A stretch of 64,000 nt of DNA, taken from the NCBI RefSeq assembly GCF_003058225.1, contig NZ_QBUG01000009.1, forward strand, positions 186,001 through 250,000, in the 5' to 3' direction. The notes beneath the pieces are model-generated. The model was not told the DNA's origin and did not search any database. It saw only the letters and a list, made by a program, of their open reading frames with translations. The first letter of the stretch is position 1; each line of letters opens with the position of its first letter. This DNA comes from Promicromonospora sp. AC04 (GTDB lineage: Bacteria > Actinomycetota > Actinomycetes > Actinomycetales > Cellulomonadaceae). Below, piece by piece: positions 50,465-60,956 of this stretch. The position numbers were made by a program, and so were the translations under genes.

Positions 50465-52045
50465 ATGAGAAGAGCGTCTGCGCTTCTCGCGGTGATCTCG
50501 TTGATGGCCTCGATGCTGGGGCTGGTTGTCGGGGTGGCCGCGCCTGCGTCCGCCGCGGCACGTGACGGGGTCTGCGACATCGGCGAGTTCTGTTACTACT
50601 ACAACAGCGACAACGCGGGGTCGATCTCGGACTTCGCCGGTTCGGTCAGCGACTACGCCACCACGCAGCCGTCGTGCTACGACTTCAAGGGTGCGGGCGC
50701 CGGCCAGGGCGAGTGCATCAAGAACAACGCGGCTTCGGTGTGGAACCGGACCGGCGAGACGGTCCGCGTCTACTACAACACCGGCTACGGCGGCGAGTAC
50801 CAGAACATCGGCCCGGGATACAAGGGCCAACTCAACGAGGAGCTGTACAACAACAACGCCTCGCACCAGTTCGTCGGGACCGAGGGCACCGACAGCGGTG
50901 CACGCAGCGGTACCTGCGAGAGCGGCGAGTTCTGCTACTACTACAACAGCGGCAACGCGGGATCCATCTCGGACTTCACCGAGTCCGCCGGCAGCTACGG
51001 CGACGCGCAGCCGACTTGCTACGACTACAAGGGTGCGGGCGCCGGCCAGGGCGAGTGCATCAAGAACAACGCGGCCTCGGTGTGGAACCGGTCCACCAAG
51101 ACGGTCCGCGTCTACTACAACAGCAACTACGCGGGCACCTACCAGGACGTCGCGCCGGGCTTCAAGGGCCAGCTCAACAGCACGCTCTACAACAACAACA
51201 ACGCCTCGCACCAGTTCGTGGGCGCCACCGTTCCCGGCAGCGGCTCCCGCAGCGGCACCTGCGAGAGCGGCGAGCTCTGCTACTACTACAACAGCGGCAA
51301 CGCGGGGTCCATCTCGGACTTCACCGACTCGGTCGGTGACTACGGCACCTCGCAGCCGTCGTGCTACGACTTCAAGGGTGCGGGCGCAGGCCAGGGCGAG
51401 TGCATCAAGAACAACGCCGCGTCGGTGTGGAACCGGTCCAGCAAGACGGTCTGCGTCTACTTCAACAGCTACTACGGCGGTTCCTCGCAGGCCGTCGCGG
51501 CGGGTTTCAAGGGTCAGCTGAACGGCACGCTGAACAACAACAACGCCTCCCACAGGTTCATCACGGGCACCGAGTGCCCTGTCTCCGAAGGCGGTGGTGG
51601 GGACACCAGTGGTGACTACGCGCAGAAGGTCGAGCGGGTCATCCAGTTCGCCCTGTCGCAGACGGGCCAGGGTCTGACTTATTCGTGGGGCGGCGGCAAC
51701 AAGTACGGCCCGACCTACGGCATCTGCTGCAGCCCCGGAGGCCTCGACGACAGTGTCCGGTTCGGCTTCGACTGCTCCGGCCTGACGCAGTACGCGTTCT
51801 GGCAGGGCGCGGGCCTCGACATCGGTACGACCAGCCGTGCCCAGGTCAGCACGGGCACGCGCGTCTCGATGAGCAACCTACAGCGCGGTGACCTGATCAT
51901 GTGGGGCGGCTACCCGTACACGCACCACGTCGCGATATACCTAGGAAACGGCCAGTTGGTAGAGGCGAATGTACCCCGCACCTCGACCAGCGTGCACGTG
52001 AAAGACGTGTACGGAGGTGACTTCGGAGTCCGGGTAAGCATGTGA
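50465..52045 (+). CDS. Secreted protein: three I36-like repeats plus NlpC/P60 peptidase
   Basis: 526 residues. Signal peptide (1 to about 33, cleavage after APASAA). Three tandem repeats of about 115 residues start near residues 37, 151 and 266; each has CxxGE(F/L)CYYYNS, SCYDFKGAGAGQGECIKNN-type and VWNR blocks with four cysteines, resembling peptidase-inhibitor family I36 (beta/gamma-crystallin-like) modules. Residues about 384-526 form an NlpC/P60 domain with Cys437 (FDCSGL) and His in YTHHVAIYLG. ATG at 50465 gives the best spacing from GGAGGGGG. The third repeat has VCVYF where others have VRVYY (an extra Cys). Confidence 0.88.
   Translation: MRRASALLAVISLMASMLGLVVGVAAPASAAARDGVCDIGEFCYYYNSDNAGSISDFAGSVSDYATTQPSCYDFKGAGAGQGECIKNNAASVWNRTGETVRVYYNTGYGGEYQNIGPGYKGQLNEELYNNNASHQFVGTEGTDSGARSGTCESGEFCYYYNSGNAGSISDFTESAGSYGDAQPTCYDYKGAGAGQGECIKNNAASVWNRSTKTVRVYYNSNYAGTYQDVAPGFKGQLNSTLYNNNNASHQFVGATVPGSGSRSGTCESGELCYYYNSGNAGSISDFTDSVGDYGTSQPSCYDFKGAGAGQGECIKNNAASVWNRSSKTVCVYFNSYYGGSSQAVAAGFKGQLNGTLNNNNASHRFITGTECPVSEGGGGDTSGDYAQKVERVIQFALSQTGQGLTYSWGGGNKYGPTYGICCSPGGLDDSVRFGFDCSGLTQYAFWQGAGLDIGTTSRAQVSTGTRVSMSNLQRGDLIMWGGYPYTHHVAIYLGNGQLVEANVPRTSTSVHVKDVYGGDFGVRVSM
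50573..51575. repeat. Three tandem coding repeats of about 342-345 bases
   Basis: Copies start at 50573, 50915 and 51260. Long stretches, such as the segment encoding the GAGAGQGECIKNNAASVWNR region, are nearly identical at DNA level, indicating recent duplication or gene conversion. Confidence 0.85.
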
Positions 52046-52066
52046 TCCTGGTAGGCATGTGAGATC

Positions 52067-52106
52067 GGCACGGTCCGGCCACCGAACTCGGTGGCAGGAC
52101 CGTGCC
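52067..52106. terminator. Long hairpin after the NlpC/P60 gene
   Basis: Outer arms 52067-52076/52097-52106 and inner arms 52078-52085/52088-52095 are perfect with one mismatch between them and a 2-base loop. It starts 21 bases after the stop; no T-tract. Confidence 0.65.
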
Positions 52107-52369
52107 ATCGCCGGTCAAGGCGTCGTCGGCCACGATTGTCGCGAGCGACGTCTTGGTGCCCACGGGTGCGGAGGAACGGCCCGATTTCGTCTTCTGCACA
52201 TGACTGCGGGATCCCGGTCGCGGTCGTTTGTGGTTGGCGCGGGCAAAGTCGCTGCGCTTGCGCCGAGGAGTACTTGACTGATGGCGCCGTCCGTGGCGCG
52301 CGAACATCTGGCAACGGTGTGATCTGGCTTGCGCTCAACGAGTAGCCGATCCCGTTTCGAGCATCGTGA

Positions 52370-52396
52370 GGCCGTGACCAGCTGCTGGTCACGGCC
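52370..52396. repeat. Perfect 12-bp hairpin
   Basis: GGCCGTGACCAG with CTGGTCACGGCC around CTG, followed by TTACTG. Possible terminator or remnant. Confidence 0.6.
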
Positions 52397-52451
52397 TTAC
52401 TGCGCTGTGCGCGCCGGTCGCCCGCGCTGCTTCCGGGCGTGGACGTGACTC

Positions 52452-52490
52452 TGCTCATCTGTGACCATCGTCGTGCTCATCTGTTAATCT
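52452..52490 (+). promoter_or_regulatory. mtlK promoter with two SorC-type half sites
   Basis: TGCTCATCTGT occurs at 52452-52462 and 52474-52484, 22 bases apart; TAATCT at 52485-52490 fits a -10. The same TGCTCATCTG word occurs inverted upstream of the ABC operon (55131-55141), next to the SorC gene, so one regulator probably binds both. Confidence 0.55.
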
Positions 52491-52533
52491 GGCCGCCGGT
52501 TCAACGGAGTCTGAAGGGCGGCGGAGGAGCACG

Positions 52534-54030
<1,497 letters not shown>

Positions 54031-54032
54031 CC

Positions 54033-54101
54033 CTTGGTTGTGGGCGCGACCGTTGCGACGACGTGTCCGTCATAGGCGCAACGATCGCGCCCACAACCAA
54101 G
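54033..54101. repeat. Intergenic inverted repeat, 25-bp arms
   Basis: Arms 54033-54057 and 54077-54101 match at 24 of 25 positions, starting two bases after the dehydrogenase stop and reaching the stop of the convergent SorC gene. Confidence 0.88.
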
Positions 54102-55034
54102 CTAGGCGGGGGTGAGGGACTCCAGGGCCGTGGCCGCGGCGTCGTCCATCACCAGGGTGTCGGCGATGCCGCCGTGTACCGCGGCCGCCAGGCCGGGCGC
54201 GACGGCGGAGCCGTAGCCGATGGCGATGACCCGGGGCGTGGCGGCGAGCTGTTCGAGCGTCACGCCCACCACGCGGTCGTCGAGGCTCGTCCGGACGGGG
54301 CGGCCTTCGGCGTCGAACAGGCGGCCGGAGCACTCGGCGATGGCGCCCGCCTCGGTGGCCGCCCGCTGCTCCTCCGCGCTGATCTGCGGGTACACGGTGG
54401 ACGTGCGCTCCGACCAGTGGCCGATGGCGACGATGGCGACGTCCAGGTGGTCGGCCCGGGCCAGCGCGTCGGCGATCTCCGGCTGACGGCGCATGCCCGC
54501 GGCGGTGGCGGCGTCGGCCACCAGGAGCGGGGACCAGACGGGCCACGTGCGCACGCCCGGCATCTGCGCGAACGTATTGATCAGCCCGAGCGAGTTGCCG
54601 CTGCCCTCGACGGGCAGGGCCCCGACGAGCTGGACGACGTCGCAGTGGGGGAGCGGCCCGATGTGCCGAACCGCGGCCTCGACCGTGCGCGACCACGACA
54701 CGCCGACCGTCGCGCCCTCGGTGATGTGCTCGCGCGCCGCGAGGGCGAGCTCGACGGCGACCTTCTCCCGGGTGGCCGTGGGGTCCTGGCCGCTGGCGGC
54801 GATGAGGATCTCGCGCGCGCCGAGCCGGGCGGCGAGGCGGGCGCCACGCTCGCCGTCGACCCGGGGCGGGGTGATCTCGATACGGACTACGCCCTGGTCA
54901 CGGGCCTGCGTGAGCAGCCGCGCGACCTGGAAGCGGGAGATGCCGCGGTCGCGGGCGATCTCCACCTTGGACTTGCCGTCGAGGTAGTAGTCGGTGCTCA
55001 CCTCGACCATGAGGTTCGAGTCGTTCTGGGTCAC
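54102..55034 (-). CDS. SorC/DeoR-family sugar-binding regulator
   Basis: 310 residues. N-terminal HTH (YYLDGKSKVEIARDRGISRF) and a C-terminal phosphosugar-binding domain (GATVGVSWSRTVEAAVRHI, VQLVGALPVEGSGNS, VVGVTLEQLAATPRVIAIGY). GTG at 55034 has AAGGA five bases upstream; upstream in-frame sequence would run under the ABC operon and is rejected. Divergent from the ABC genes and convergent with the dehydrogenase: likely controls both. Confidence 0.92.
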   Translation of the reverse strand: MTQNDSNLMVEVSTDYYLDGKSKVEIARDRGISRFQVARLLTQARDQGVVRIEITPPRVDGERGARLAARLGAREILIAASGQDPTATREKVAVELALAAREHITEGATVGVSWSRTVEAAVRHIGPLPHCDVVQLVGALPVEGSGNSLGLINTFAQMPGVRTWPVWSPLLVADAATAAGMRRQPEIADALARADHLDVAIVAIGHWSERTSTVYPQISAEEQRAATEAGAIAECSGRLFDAEGRPVRTSLDDRVVGVTLEQLAATPRVIAIGYGSAVAPGLAAAVHGGIADTLVMDDAAATALESLTPA

Positions 55035-55095
55035 CTGCGTCCTTACTCCCGCAGGCGGCGGCGGGAACTGTCGAGCGACTATTGAGCGGGGGGCC

Positions 55096-55141
55096 TTGCT
55101 CACCTGAGCATACCCAACTACTCTGCGGATGCAGATGAGCA
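55096..55141 (+). promoter_or_regulatory. Polyol ABC operon promoter with SorC operator
   Basis: TTGCTC (55096-55101), 17-base spacer, TACTCT (55119-55124). The palindrome TGCTCACCTGAGCA (55097-55110) overlaps the -35, and TGCTCATCTGC lies inverted at 55131-55141. Placement suits control by the divergent SorC regulator. Confidence 0.6.
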
Positions 55142-55196
55142 AACAAGAATTCTCAAATGAGCGCGGCGTGGATGCTGCGCCGAGGAGAGGACGAGG

Positions 55197-56573
55197 ATGT
55201 TCCGACCTCCGAGGGGTACTTCGGTGAGAGCGACGCTGGCTGCCGCGACGGCCGCCGTCGCGCTGGCGCTCTCCGGCTGTGCCGGGGCGGGCGCCGTTGG
55301 CGGTGGTGACGGCGAGCAGATCGTCGTGGCGATCGTGTCCAACCCGCAGATGCAGGACGCGATCTCGTTGCAGGACGAGTTCAAGGCCGCCCACCCCGGC
55401 GTGGACGTGCGGTTCGTGTCGCTGCCCGAGAACGAGGCGCGCGCCAAGATCACCGCGTCCGTGGCCACCGGCGGCGGGGAGTTCGACGTCGTCATGATCT
55501 CCAACTACGAGACGCCCATGTGGGCCGAGAACGGCTGGATCGAGGACCTGCAGCCGTACATCGACGCCACCGACGGGTACGACGCCGATGACTTCGTGCC
55601 CAGCGTCCGCGAGTCGCTCTCCTACGACGGCGACATGTACTCCGTGCCGTTCTACGGGGAGTCGTCGTTCCTGGCCTACCGCACCGACCTGTTCGAGGAG
55701 GCCGGGCTCGAGATGCCCGCCAACCCGACGTGGGACGAGGTGCGGGAGCTGGCCGCCGAGCTGAACGCCCCGGAGGAGGACTTCTCCGGCATCTGCCTGC
55801 GCGGCCTGGCCGGCTGGGGCGAGGACATGGCCCCCATCACGACAGTGATGAACACGTACGGCGGCGGCTGGTTCGACGAGGACTGGAACGCGACGCTCGA
55901 CTCCCCGGAGAGCCGCGAGGCCATCGAGACGTACATCGACACCCTGCAGTCCTACGGGCAGCCGGGCGCGGCGACGTCGGGCTTCGGCGACTGCCTCACC
56001 CGCTTCGCCCAGGGCCAGTCGGCCATGTGGTACGACGCGACCTCCATGGTCTCGTCCGTCGAGGACCCCGCGTCGTCGACCGTTGCGGGCAAGGTGGGCT
56101 ACGTGCCCGCACCCGTCGCGGAGACCGAGTCGGCCGGCTGGCTCTACAGCTGGTCGCTGGCCATCCCGTCCACGAGCGAGCACAAGGACGCCGCCTGGGA
56201 CTTCGTGTCCTGGATGACCGACAAGGACTACATCAAGCTCGTGGGCGAGGAGATCGGCTGGGAGCGGGTGCCGCCCGGTAGCCGGCTGTCCACCTACGAG
56301 ATCCCCGAGTACGCCGAGGTGTCCCAGGCCTACGCGGACGCGACCCTCGAGTCGATGAACGGGGCCACCCAGGAGTCCGCGATGACCCACGAGGTGCCCT
56401 ACCCGGGCATCCAGTTCGTCGGGATACCCGAGTTCCAGGACCTCGGCACCCGCGTCGGCCAGCAGATGTCCGCCGCGATCGCCGGCCAGGTGTCCGTGGA
56501 CGAGGCCATCGCACAGTCCCAGCGCTACGCCGACACCGTGGCCCAGACCTACCGGGCAGAGGAGGGGCAATGA
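55197..56573 (+). CDS. Sugar/polyol ABC transporter substrate-binding lipoprotein
   Basis: 458 residues, cluster B (MalE-like) binding protein. Signal with lipobox LSGC (Cys about 27), VVAIVSNPQMQDAISLQDEF, GEFDVVMISNYETPMWAENGW in part, SVPFYGESSFLAYRTDLFEE in part. Resembles SmoE/mannitol-sorbitol binding proteins. ATG at 55197 with AGGAGAGGACGAGG. First gene of a three-gene importer; next gene overlaps by four bases. Confidence 0.92.
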   Translation: MFRPPRGTSVRATLAAATAAVALALSGCAGAGAVGGGDGEQIVVAIVSNPQMQDAISLQDEFKAAHPGVDVRFVSLPENEARAKITASVATGGGEFDVVMISNYETPMWAENGWIEDLQPYIDATDGYDADDFVPSVRESLSYDGDMYSVPFYGESSFLAYRTDLFEEAGLEMPANPTWDEVRELAAELNAPEEDFSGICLRGLAGWGEDMAPITTVMNTYGGGWFDEDWNATLDSPESREAIETYIDTLQSYGQPGAATSGFGDCLTRFAQGQSAMWYDATSMVSSVEDPASSTVAGKVGYVPAPVAETESAGWLYSWSLAIPSTSEHKDAAWDFVSWMTDKDYIKLVGEEIGWERVPPGSRLSTYEIPEYAEVSQAYADATLESMNGATQESAMTHEVPYPGIQFVGIPEFQDLGTRVGQQMSAAIAGQVSVDEAIAQSQRYADTVAQTYRAEEGQ

Positions 56574-57517
56574 GCACCTCGACAATCGACCGGCTCGAAG
56601 GCTCACGCCGGGCGGCCCGCAAGGCGGCGTCCGAGCGTGCGGTGAGCAAGGCCGAGGGGTGGCGCCGCCGCGGCCCGCTGCTCCCCGCCCTGATCTTCAC
56701 CATCATCGTCACGCAGCTGCCGTTCCTCGTGACGATCTGGTACTCCCTGCGCTCGCAGAACCTGCTGCGGCCCGGCGAGGACATGTTCGTGGGACTGTCC
56801 AACTACGTGGACATCGCGCAGGACTCGACGTTCCGCCAGACCGCCTGGAACTCGGTGGTGATCACCCTCGGCTGCGTGCTGGTGGCGATGATCCTCGGGA
56901 TCGTGCTCGCGCTGCTCCTGGACCGGCCGTTCTTCGGGCGCAGCGTGGCCCGCACCATGCTCATCACGCCGTTCCTCGTGATGCCGGTGGCGACGTCGGT
57001 GCTGTGGTCCATCGCGCTGCTGAACCCGACGTACGGCCTGTTCAACTGGGCGCTCGGCCTGTTCGGCATCGAGGCGGTCGACTGGACGTCGACCTATCCG
57101 ATCATCGCGATCCTGATGGCCCTGGTGTGGCAGTGGACGCCGTTCATGATGCTGCTCGTGCTCGCCGGGCTGCAGGCCCAGCCGAAGGACGTGCTGGAGG
57201 CGGCGTCCGTCGACGGCGCGGGGCCGTGGCGCACCTTCCAGTCGATCACGCTGCCGCACCTGCGGCGGTACATCGAGCTGGGCGTGCTGCTCGGGATCAT
57301 CTACGTGGTCAACACGTTCGACCAGATCTACCTCATGACGGCGGGCGGCCCCGGTACCGCCAGTGCCAACCTGCCGTTCTACATCTACCAGCGCGCCTTC
57401 CTCGGGTTCGACATCGGGCAGGCCGCCGCCATGGGCGTCGTCGTCGTGATCGCCACGATCATCGTGGCCTCCGCCGCGCTGCGCCTCATCTTCCGCAGCT
57501 TCGAGGTCAAGGAGTGA
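56570..57517 (+). CDS. Carbohydrate ABC transporter permease (MalF-like)
   Basis: 315 residues, six predicted helices, with the ATPase-coupling EAA loop EAASVDGAGPWRTFQSITLP. It starts in the binding-protein stop (ATGA) and is followed two bases later by the second permease. Confidence 0.93.
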   Translation: MSTSTIDRLEGSRRAARKAASERAVSKAEGWRRRGPLLPALIFTIIVTQLPFLVTIWYSLRSQNLLRPGEDMFVGLSNYVDIAQDSTFRQTAWNSVVITLGCVLVAMILGIVLALLLDRPFFGRSVARTMLITPFLVMPVATSVLWSIALLNPTYGLFNWALGLFGIEAVDWTSTYPIIAILMALVWQWTPFMMLLVLAGLQAQPKDVLEAASVDGAGPWRTFQSITLPHLRRYIELGVLLGIIYVVNTFDQIYLMTAGGPGTASANLPFYIYQRAFLGFDIGQAAAMGVVVVIATIIVASAALRLIFRSFEVKE

Positions 57518-57519
57518 GC

Positions 57520-58356
57520 ATGTCCGACGTGACGCGCGCGTACCGCCGTCGAACCACCGGTGGCGTGCTGACCACGCTGACCTGGTTGCTGGCGCTCGCC
57601 TTCTTCTTCCCGGTGGCCTGGATGGCGGCCACGGCGTTCAAGCAGGAGAGCCAGGCGGCGTCCGACCCGCCGACGTGGTTCTTCACGCCGACGCTCGACC
57701 AGTTCCGCGCGGTGATCGAGGGCGGGTCCGCGGCCTACGTGGGCAACTCCGCGATCGCCACCGGGGTCTCCACCGTGCTGGTGCTGCTCCTCGGGATCCC
57801 GGCGGCGTACGCGCTGTCGATCCGGCCGGTGGAGAAGGTCAGCGACGTGCTGTTCTTCTTCATCTCCACCAAGATGCTGCCGGTCGTGGCCGTCATCGTG
57901 CCGATCTACGTGGTGGCCGGGCAGCTCAAGGTGCTCGACAACATCTGGACCCTGGTGGTCCTGTACACGGCGATGAACCTGCCGATCGCGGTGTGGATGA
58001 TGCGGTCGTTCTTCCTGGAGGTGCCCGGCGAGGTGCTGGAGGCGGCGTCCGTCGACGGCGCCGGGCTGATGCGGACCCTGCGCTCCGTGCTCATCCCGAT
58101 GGTGGCGCCCGGCATCGCGGCGACCGCGCTGATCTGCGTGATCTTCGCGTGGAACGAGTTCTTCTTCGCGCTCAACCTCACGGCGTCGCGCGCGGCGACC
58201 GTGCCGGTGCTCATCGTGTCGACGATGACGAGCGAGGGCCTGTTCCTGGCCCGGCTGTGCGCGGCGGCGCTGCTCGCCTCGCTCCCCGTGATCATCGCGG
58301 GCTGGGTGGCGCAGAAGCAGCTGGTGCGCGGGCTGTCGATGGGCGCGATCAAGTAG
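57520..58356 (+). CDS. Carbohydrate ABC transporter permease (MalG-like)
   Basis: 278 residues, six helices, EAA loop EAASVDGAGLMRTLRSVLIP, terminal LVRGLSMGAIK typical of MalG-type permeases. ATG at 57520 with AAGGAG upstream. No ATPase gene follows; actinobacterial importers of this type often share a distant MsiK-like ATPase. Confidence 0.93.
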   Translation: MSDVTRAYRRRTTGGVLTTLTWLLALAFFFPVAWMAATAFKQESQAASDPPTWFFTPTLDQFRAVIEGGSAAYVGNSAIATGVSTVLVLLLGIPAAYALSIRPVEKVSDVLFFFISTKMLPVVAVIVPIYVVAGQLKVLDNIWTLVVLYTAMNLPIAVWMMRSFFLEVPGEVLEAASVDGAGLMRTLRSVLIPMVAPGIAATALICVIFAWNEFFFALNLTASRAATVPVLIVSTMTSEGLFLARLCAAALLASLPVIIAGWVAQKQLVRGLSMGAIK

Positions 58357-58378
58357 GGGTCGCGCCCCGGATCTGGAA

Positions 58379-58450
58379 GTCCGCTTCTACCAAGCAGTTA
58401 GGCCTGCAAACCTTGAGGTTTGCAGGCCTAACTGCTTGGTAGAAGCGGAC
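58379..58450. repeat. 72-base perfect inverted repeat, shared-core family copy 3
   Basis: 35-bp arms (58379-58413 and 58416-58450) are exact complements around a TG loop. Arm core GTCCGCTTCTACCAAGCA is shared with copies at 17299 and 38606. It lies after the permease, before endonuclease I. The 279-base gap holds no other gene. Confidence 0.93.
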
Positions 58451-58635
58451 CTCGCTGGTGTCCCTGTGGCGTGACTGCTCGGATGGTTGGGGTGGGTCCA
58501 GGCAAAGTGGGTGATGTCGGTAGATTTCACCCAATGTTTACTGATGGCATGACAGGCCACGGTCGTGGCATGGAAGTGTGGACGGCGCACCGTTGCCCGC
58601 AGGGGGCTGCGGGCCGACTCACACGGAGGTCGACG

Positions 58636-59460
58636 ATGCGCACAAGTCTCGGACGGGCTTGGGGGAGCGGACTGTCCGCACTCGTGGTTGCTGCCGGGGT
58701 GCTGGCGGCACCGGGAGCGGTCGCACAGGACGTCGCGGTGCAGGACGGCGGGGCCCTGGTCGCCGCGGACATCCCGGCCGGCTACTACGACAGCGCGGCG
58801 GGCCTGACGGGTGAGGCGCTGAAGTCCGAGCTGAACGACATCATCAGCGACAGCGACCAGCTCTCCTACAGCCAGGTGTGGACGGCGCTGATGGCCACCG
58901 ACGAGGACCCCAACAACTCCAGCAACGTGATCCTCCTGTACGGCGGGCAGTCGCGCTCCAAGAGCCTCAACGGCGGCGACGTCGGCGACTGGAACCGCGA
59001 GCACGTGTGGGCCCAGTCGCACGGCGACTTCGGCACGTCGGCCGGCCCCGGCACCGACCTGCACCACCTGCGCCCCGAGGACGTGCAGGTCAACAGCATC
59101 CGCGGCAACAAGGACTTCGACAACGGCGGCAGCGCCGTCAGCGGCGCGCCGGGCAGCTTCACCGACTCGAACTCCTTCGAACCGCGTGACGCGGTCAAGG
59201 GCGACGTCGCGCGCATGATCCTCTACATGGCGGTGCGCTACGAGGGCGAGGACAGCTTCGCCGACCTGGAGCCCAACGACACCGCCGGCAACGGCTCGGT
59301 CCCGTTCCACGGCAGGCTCTCGGTGCTGCTGGCCTGGAACAACGAGGACCCGGTGTCCGCGTCCGAGGCTGACCGGAACGACATCATCTACGAGGACTAC
59401 CAGCACAACCGGAACCCGTTCATCGACCACCCGGAGTGGGCGGACGCCATCTGGGGCTGA
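58636..59460 (+). CDS. Secreted endonuclease I family nuclease
   Basis: 274 residues. Signal peptide (1 to about 32, AAPGAVAQ). Endonuclease I core: DWNREHVWAQSHG, TDLHHLRPEDVQVNSIRGN and DNGG, the metal-finger His/Asn set of Vvn/EndA and BsnI enzymes; later VKGDVARMILYMAVRYEG and the terminal NRNPFIDHPEW. Degrades extracellular DNA/RNA. ATG at 58636 with GGAGG seven bases upstream; earlier in-frame codons are rejected. Confidence 0.92.
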   Translation: MRTSLGRAWGSGLSALVVAAGVLAAPGAVAQDVAVQDGGALVAADIPAGYYDSAAGLTGEALKSELNDIISDSDQLSYSQVWTALMATDEDPNNSSNVILLYGGQSRSKSLNGGDVGDWNREHVWAQSHGDFGTSAGPGTDLHHLRPEDVQVNSIRGNKDFDNGGSAVSGAPGSFTDSNSFEPRDAVKGDVARMILYMAVRYEGEDSFADLEPNDTAGNGSVPFHGRLSVLLAWNNEDPVSASEADRNDIIYEDYQHNRNPFIDHPEWADAIWG

Positions 59461-59477
59461 AGCTCAGCCGGTTGACG

Positions 59478-59517
59478 ACCGGGCGTACCCGGGCTCACGA
59501 GCCTGGGTACGCCCGGT
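59478..59517. terminator. Inverted repeat after endonuclease gene
   Basis: 17-bp arms 59478-59494 and 59501-59517 with one mismatch, 6-base loop, 17 bases after the stop. No T-tract beyond TCTG. Confidence 0.6.
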
Positions 59518-59615
59518 CTGCTTCACGCGAGCAGCATCAGCTCACCCGACCACCTATAGCCGCATCCGGGCGGGCTCCCTACCCTGGAGAGAGAACCGAG
59601 GGCCGGAGGGTCACC

Positions 59616-60122
59616 GTGTCGAACGAGCTGAAGTCAGTACCGCGGGTTCCGCCGCGCTGGTTCATCCATCTCGCGTGGCGGGTTCACCGGCGGCTGTACC
59701 GCCTCACCGGCGGGCGGTTCGGCCTCCGCCGCCCCAGGGGGCACAAGTGGGGAATGATGCGCCTGACCACCACCGGGCGTCGCACCGGGTGCGAGCACAG
59801 CGTGATCCTCGGCTACCTGGAGGACGGACCGGACCTCGTCACCCTCGCGATGAACGGCTGGGCCGACGGCGAACCCTCCTGGTGGCTCAACCTGCAGACA
59901 CATCCCGAGGCCGAGGCGGACCTCGTCGACGGGCCCCGCACGGTTCGGGCGCGCGGCGCGCACGGCGACGAGCGCACACGCCTGTGGGCCAGGTGGCGTG
60001 AGCTCGACGCGCACCTGGACGCCTTCGCCACGCTCCGGTCGACCGAGACGGCGGTCGTCATCCTCGAGCCGTGGCCCGAGCCCGCGGCGTCGCCCACGGA
60101 CTCGGACGCAGAGGCGTCATAG
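59616..60122 (+). CDS. Deazaflavin-dependent nitroreductase-like protein (Ddn family)
   Basis: 168 residues, split-barrel DUF385/Ddn group: LTTTGRRTGCEHSVILGYLE, LAMNGWADGEPSWWLNLQTHPEAE in part and VRARGA. Relatives bind F420. GTG at 59616 has GGAGGG five bases upstream. It overlaps the convergent anti-sigma gene by six bases. Confidence 0.87.
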   Translation: MSNELKSVPRVPPRWFIHLAWRVHRRLYRLTGGRFGLRRPRGHKWGMMRLTTTGRRTGCEHSVILGYLEDGPDLVTLAMNGWADGEPSWWLNLQTHPEAEADLVDGPRTVRARGAHGDERTRLWARWRELDAHLDAFATLRSTETAVVILEPWPEPAASPTDSDAEAS

Positions 60123-60956
60123 CGTCGCCGACGCCAGCGCCTCCTCGTGCCCGTCGAGCGTGATCTCGATCCGGTCCATGTCCGTCAGCAGCACCGCCGA
60201 CGAGGCGTCCAGCCCCGACGTCGTACCGCCCGACCACGTCCACGTCGCCGCGACCGTACGCCCGCCGTCCCGGCCCACGACCACGAGCTCGTACTTGATC
60301 GGCTCCGGCGGCGTGTAACCGGCGTCGGATGGCTGCTGCCCGGGCATGGGCGGGTAATGGCAGCTCCACTCGAGCTTCGTCCCCCAGTCCGTGGGCGTGG
60401 CCACCACCTCCGCGCGCATGTCCGCCTCGCCCACGGGCTTCAGCTCGATCGTCCGGGCAGCGGCCACGGTGACCGACGGCGGGGGCGTGCCCGCACCGTC
60501 CGGCGCGCCGAAGAAACCGCCGCCGGCGAGTGCCGAACCACCGACCGCCCCGGCGACCACCAGGGCGCTCGCGGCCACGGCGCCCAGCGCCCGCCGTCGG
60601 AACCGGGACCTGCGCGCCGCGCGGGCGAGGCTCGCGAGCGGGATCACCTGAGCCGGTCCGGTACCGGGGTCGCCGTCGGGGCCGGCGCCGAACGGGGCCG
60701 GCGCGCCGCCGTCGGACAGGTCGGGGATGCCCGGTGCGTCCGCGACGAGCGCCTCCGCGTGCGCGGGGGTGAGCGTGCTGAGCAGGCCCGGCAGGCCGGC
60801 GAGCTCGGCCACCGCGGCGCGGCATGCGTCGCACTCGGCCAGGTGCCGCTCGTAGGCGCGACGGTCGCTCGGGCTCAGGGCGCCGAGCACGTACGCCGCG
60901 TCCCACTCGGCGAACCGGTCGCCGCTGCCGTGTCCTGGATCTGCCGCGGGGATCAT
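60117..60956 (-). CDS. Anti-sigma factor (RskA-like, zinc-binding)
   Basis: 279 residues: cytoplasmic zinc anti-sigma domain with HxxxCxxC (RHLAECDACRAA), one transmembrane helix (ALGAVAASALVVAGAVGGSALAGG in part, about 125-150), and an extracytoplasmic domain. Sequesters the preceding ECF sigma factor; release is likely by regulated proteolysis. The start overlaps the sigma stop by four bases (ATGA). Confidence 0.92.
   Translation of the reverse strand: MIPAADPGHGSGDRFAEWDAAYVLGALSPSDRRAYERHLAECDACRAAVAELAGLPGLLSTLTPAHAEALVADAPGIPDLSDGGAPAPFGAGPDGDPGTGPAQVIPLASLARAARRSRFRRRALGAVAASALVVAGAVGGSALAGGGFFGAPDGAGTPPPSVTVAAARTIELKPVGEADMRAEVVATPTDWGTKLEWSCHYPPMPGQQPSDAGYTPPEPIKYELVVVGRDGGRTVAATWTWSGGTTSGLDASSAVLLTDMDRIEITLDGHEEALASATL

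Larger units (their letters stand above)
52046..52533. other. Gap between the NlpC/P60 gene and mannitol dehydrogenase
   Basis: 488 bases of somewhat lower GC. Short open frames exist on both strands but none has a ribosome site or protein-like composition. It holds a bulged long hairpin (52067-52106: stems of 10 and 8 bp), a second perfect 12-bp hairpin (52370-52381 with 52385-52396) and, at its 3' end, the dehydrogenase promoter. It may be the site of a decayed gene. Confidence 0.55.

Noticed and set aside
51910-52458. Gene on the minus strand after the NlpC/P60 gene
   Set aside because: Overlaps the certain NlpC/P60 coding end, lacks a ribosome site and has non-protein-like composition.
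54102-56606. Extended SorC regulator reaching to 56606
   Set aside because: The extra N-terminal frame is antisense to the ABC binding-protein gene; GTG at 55034 with AAGGA gives a family-length protein.
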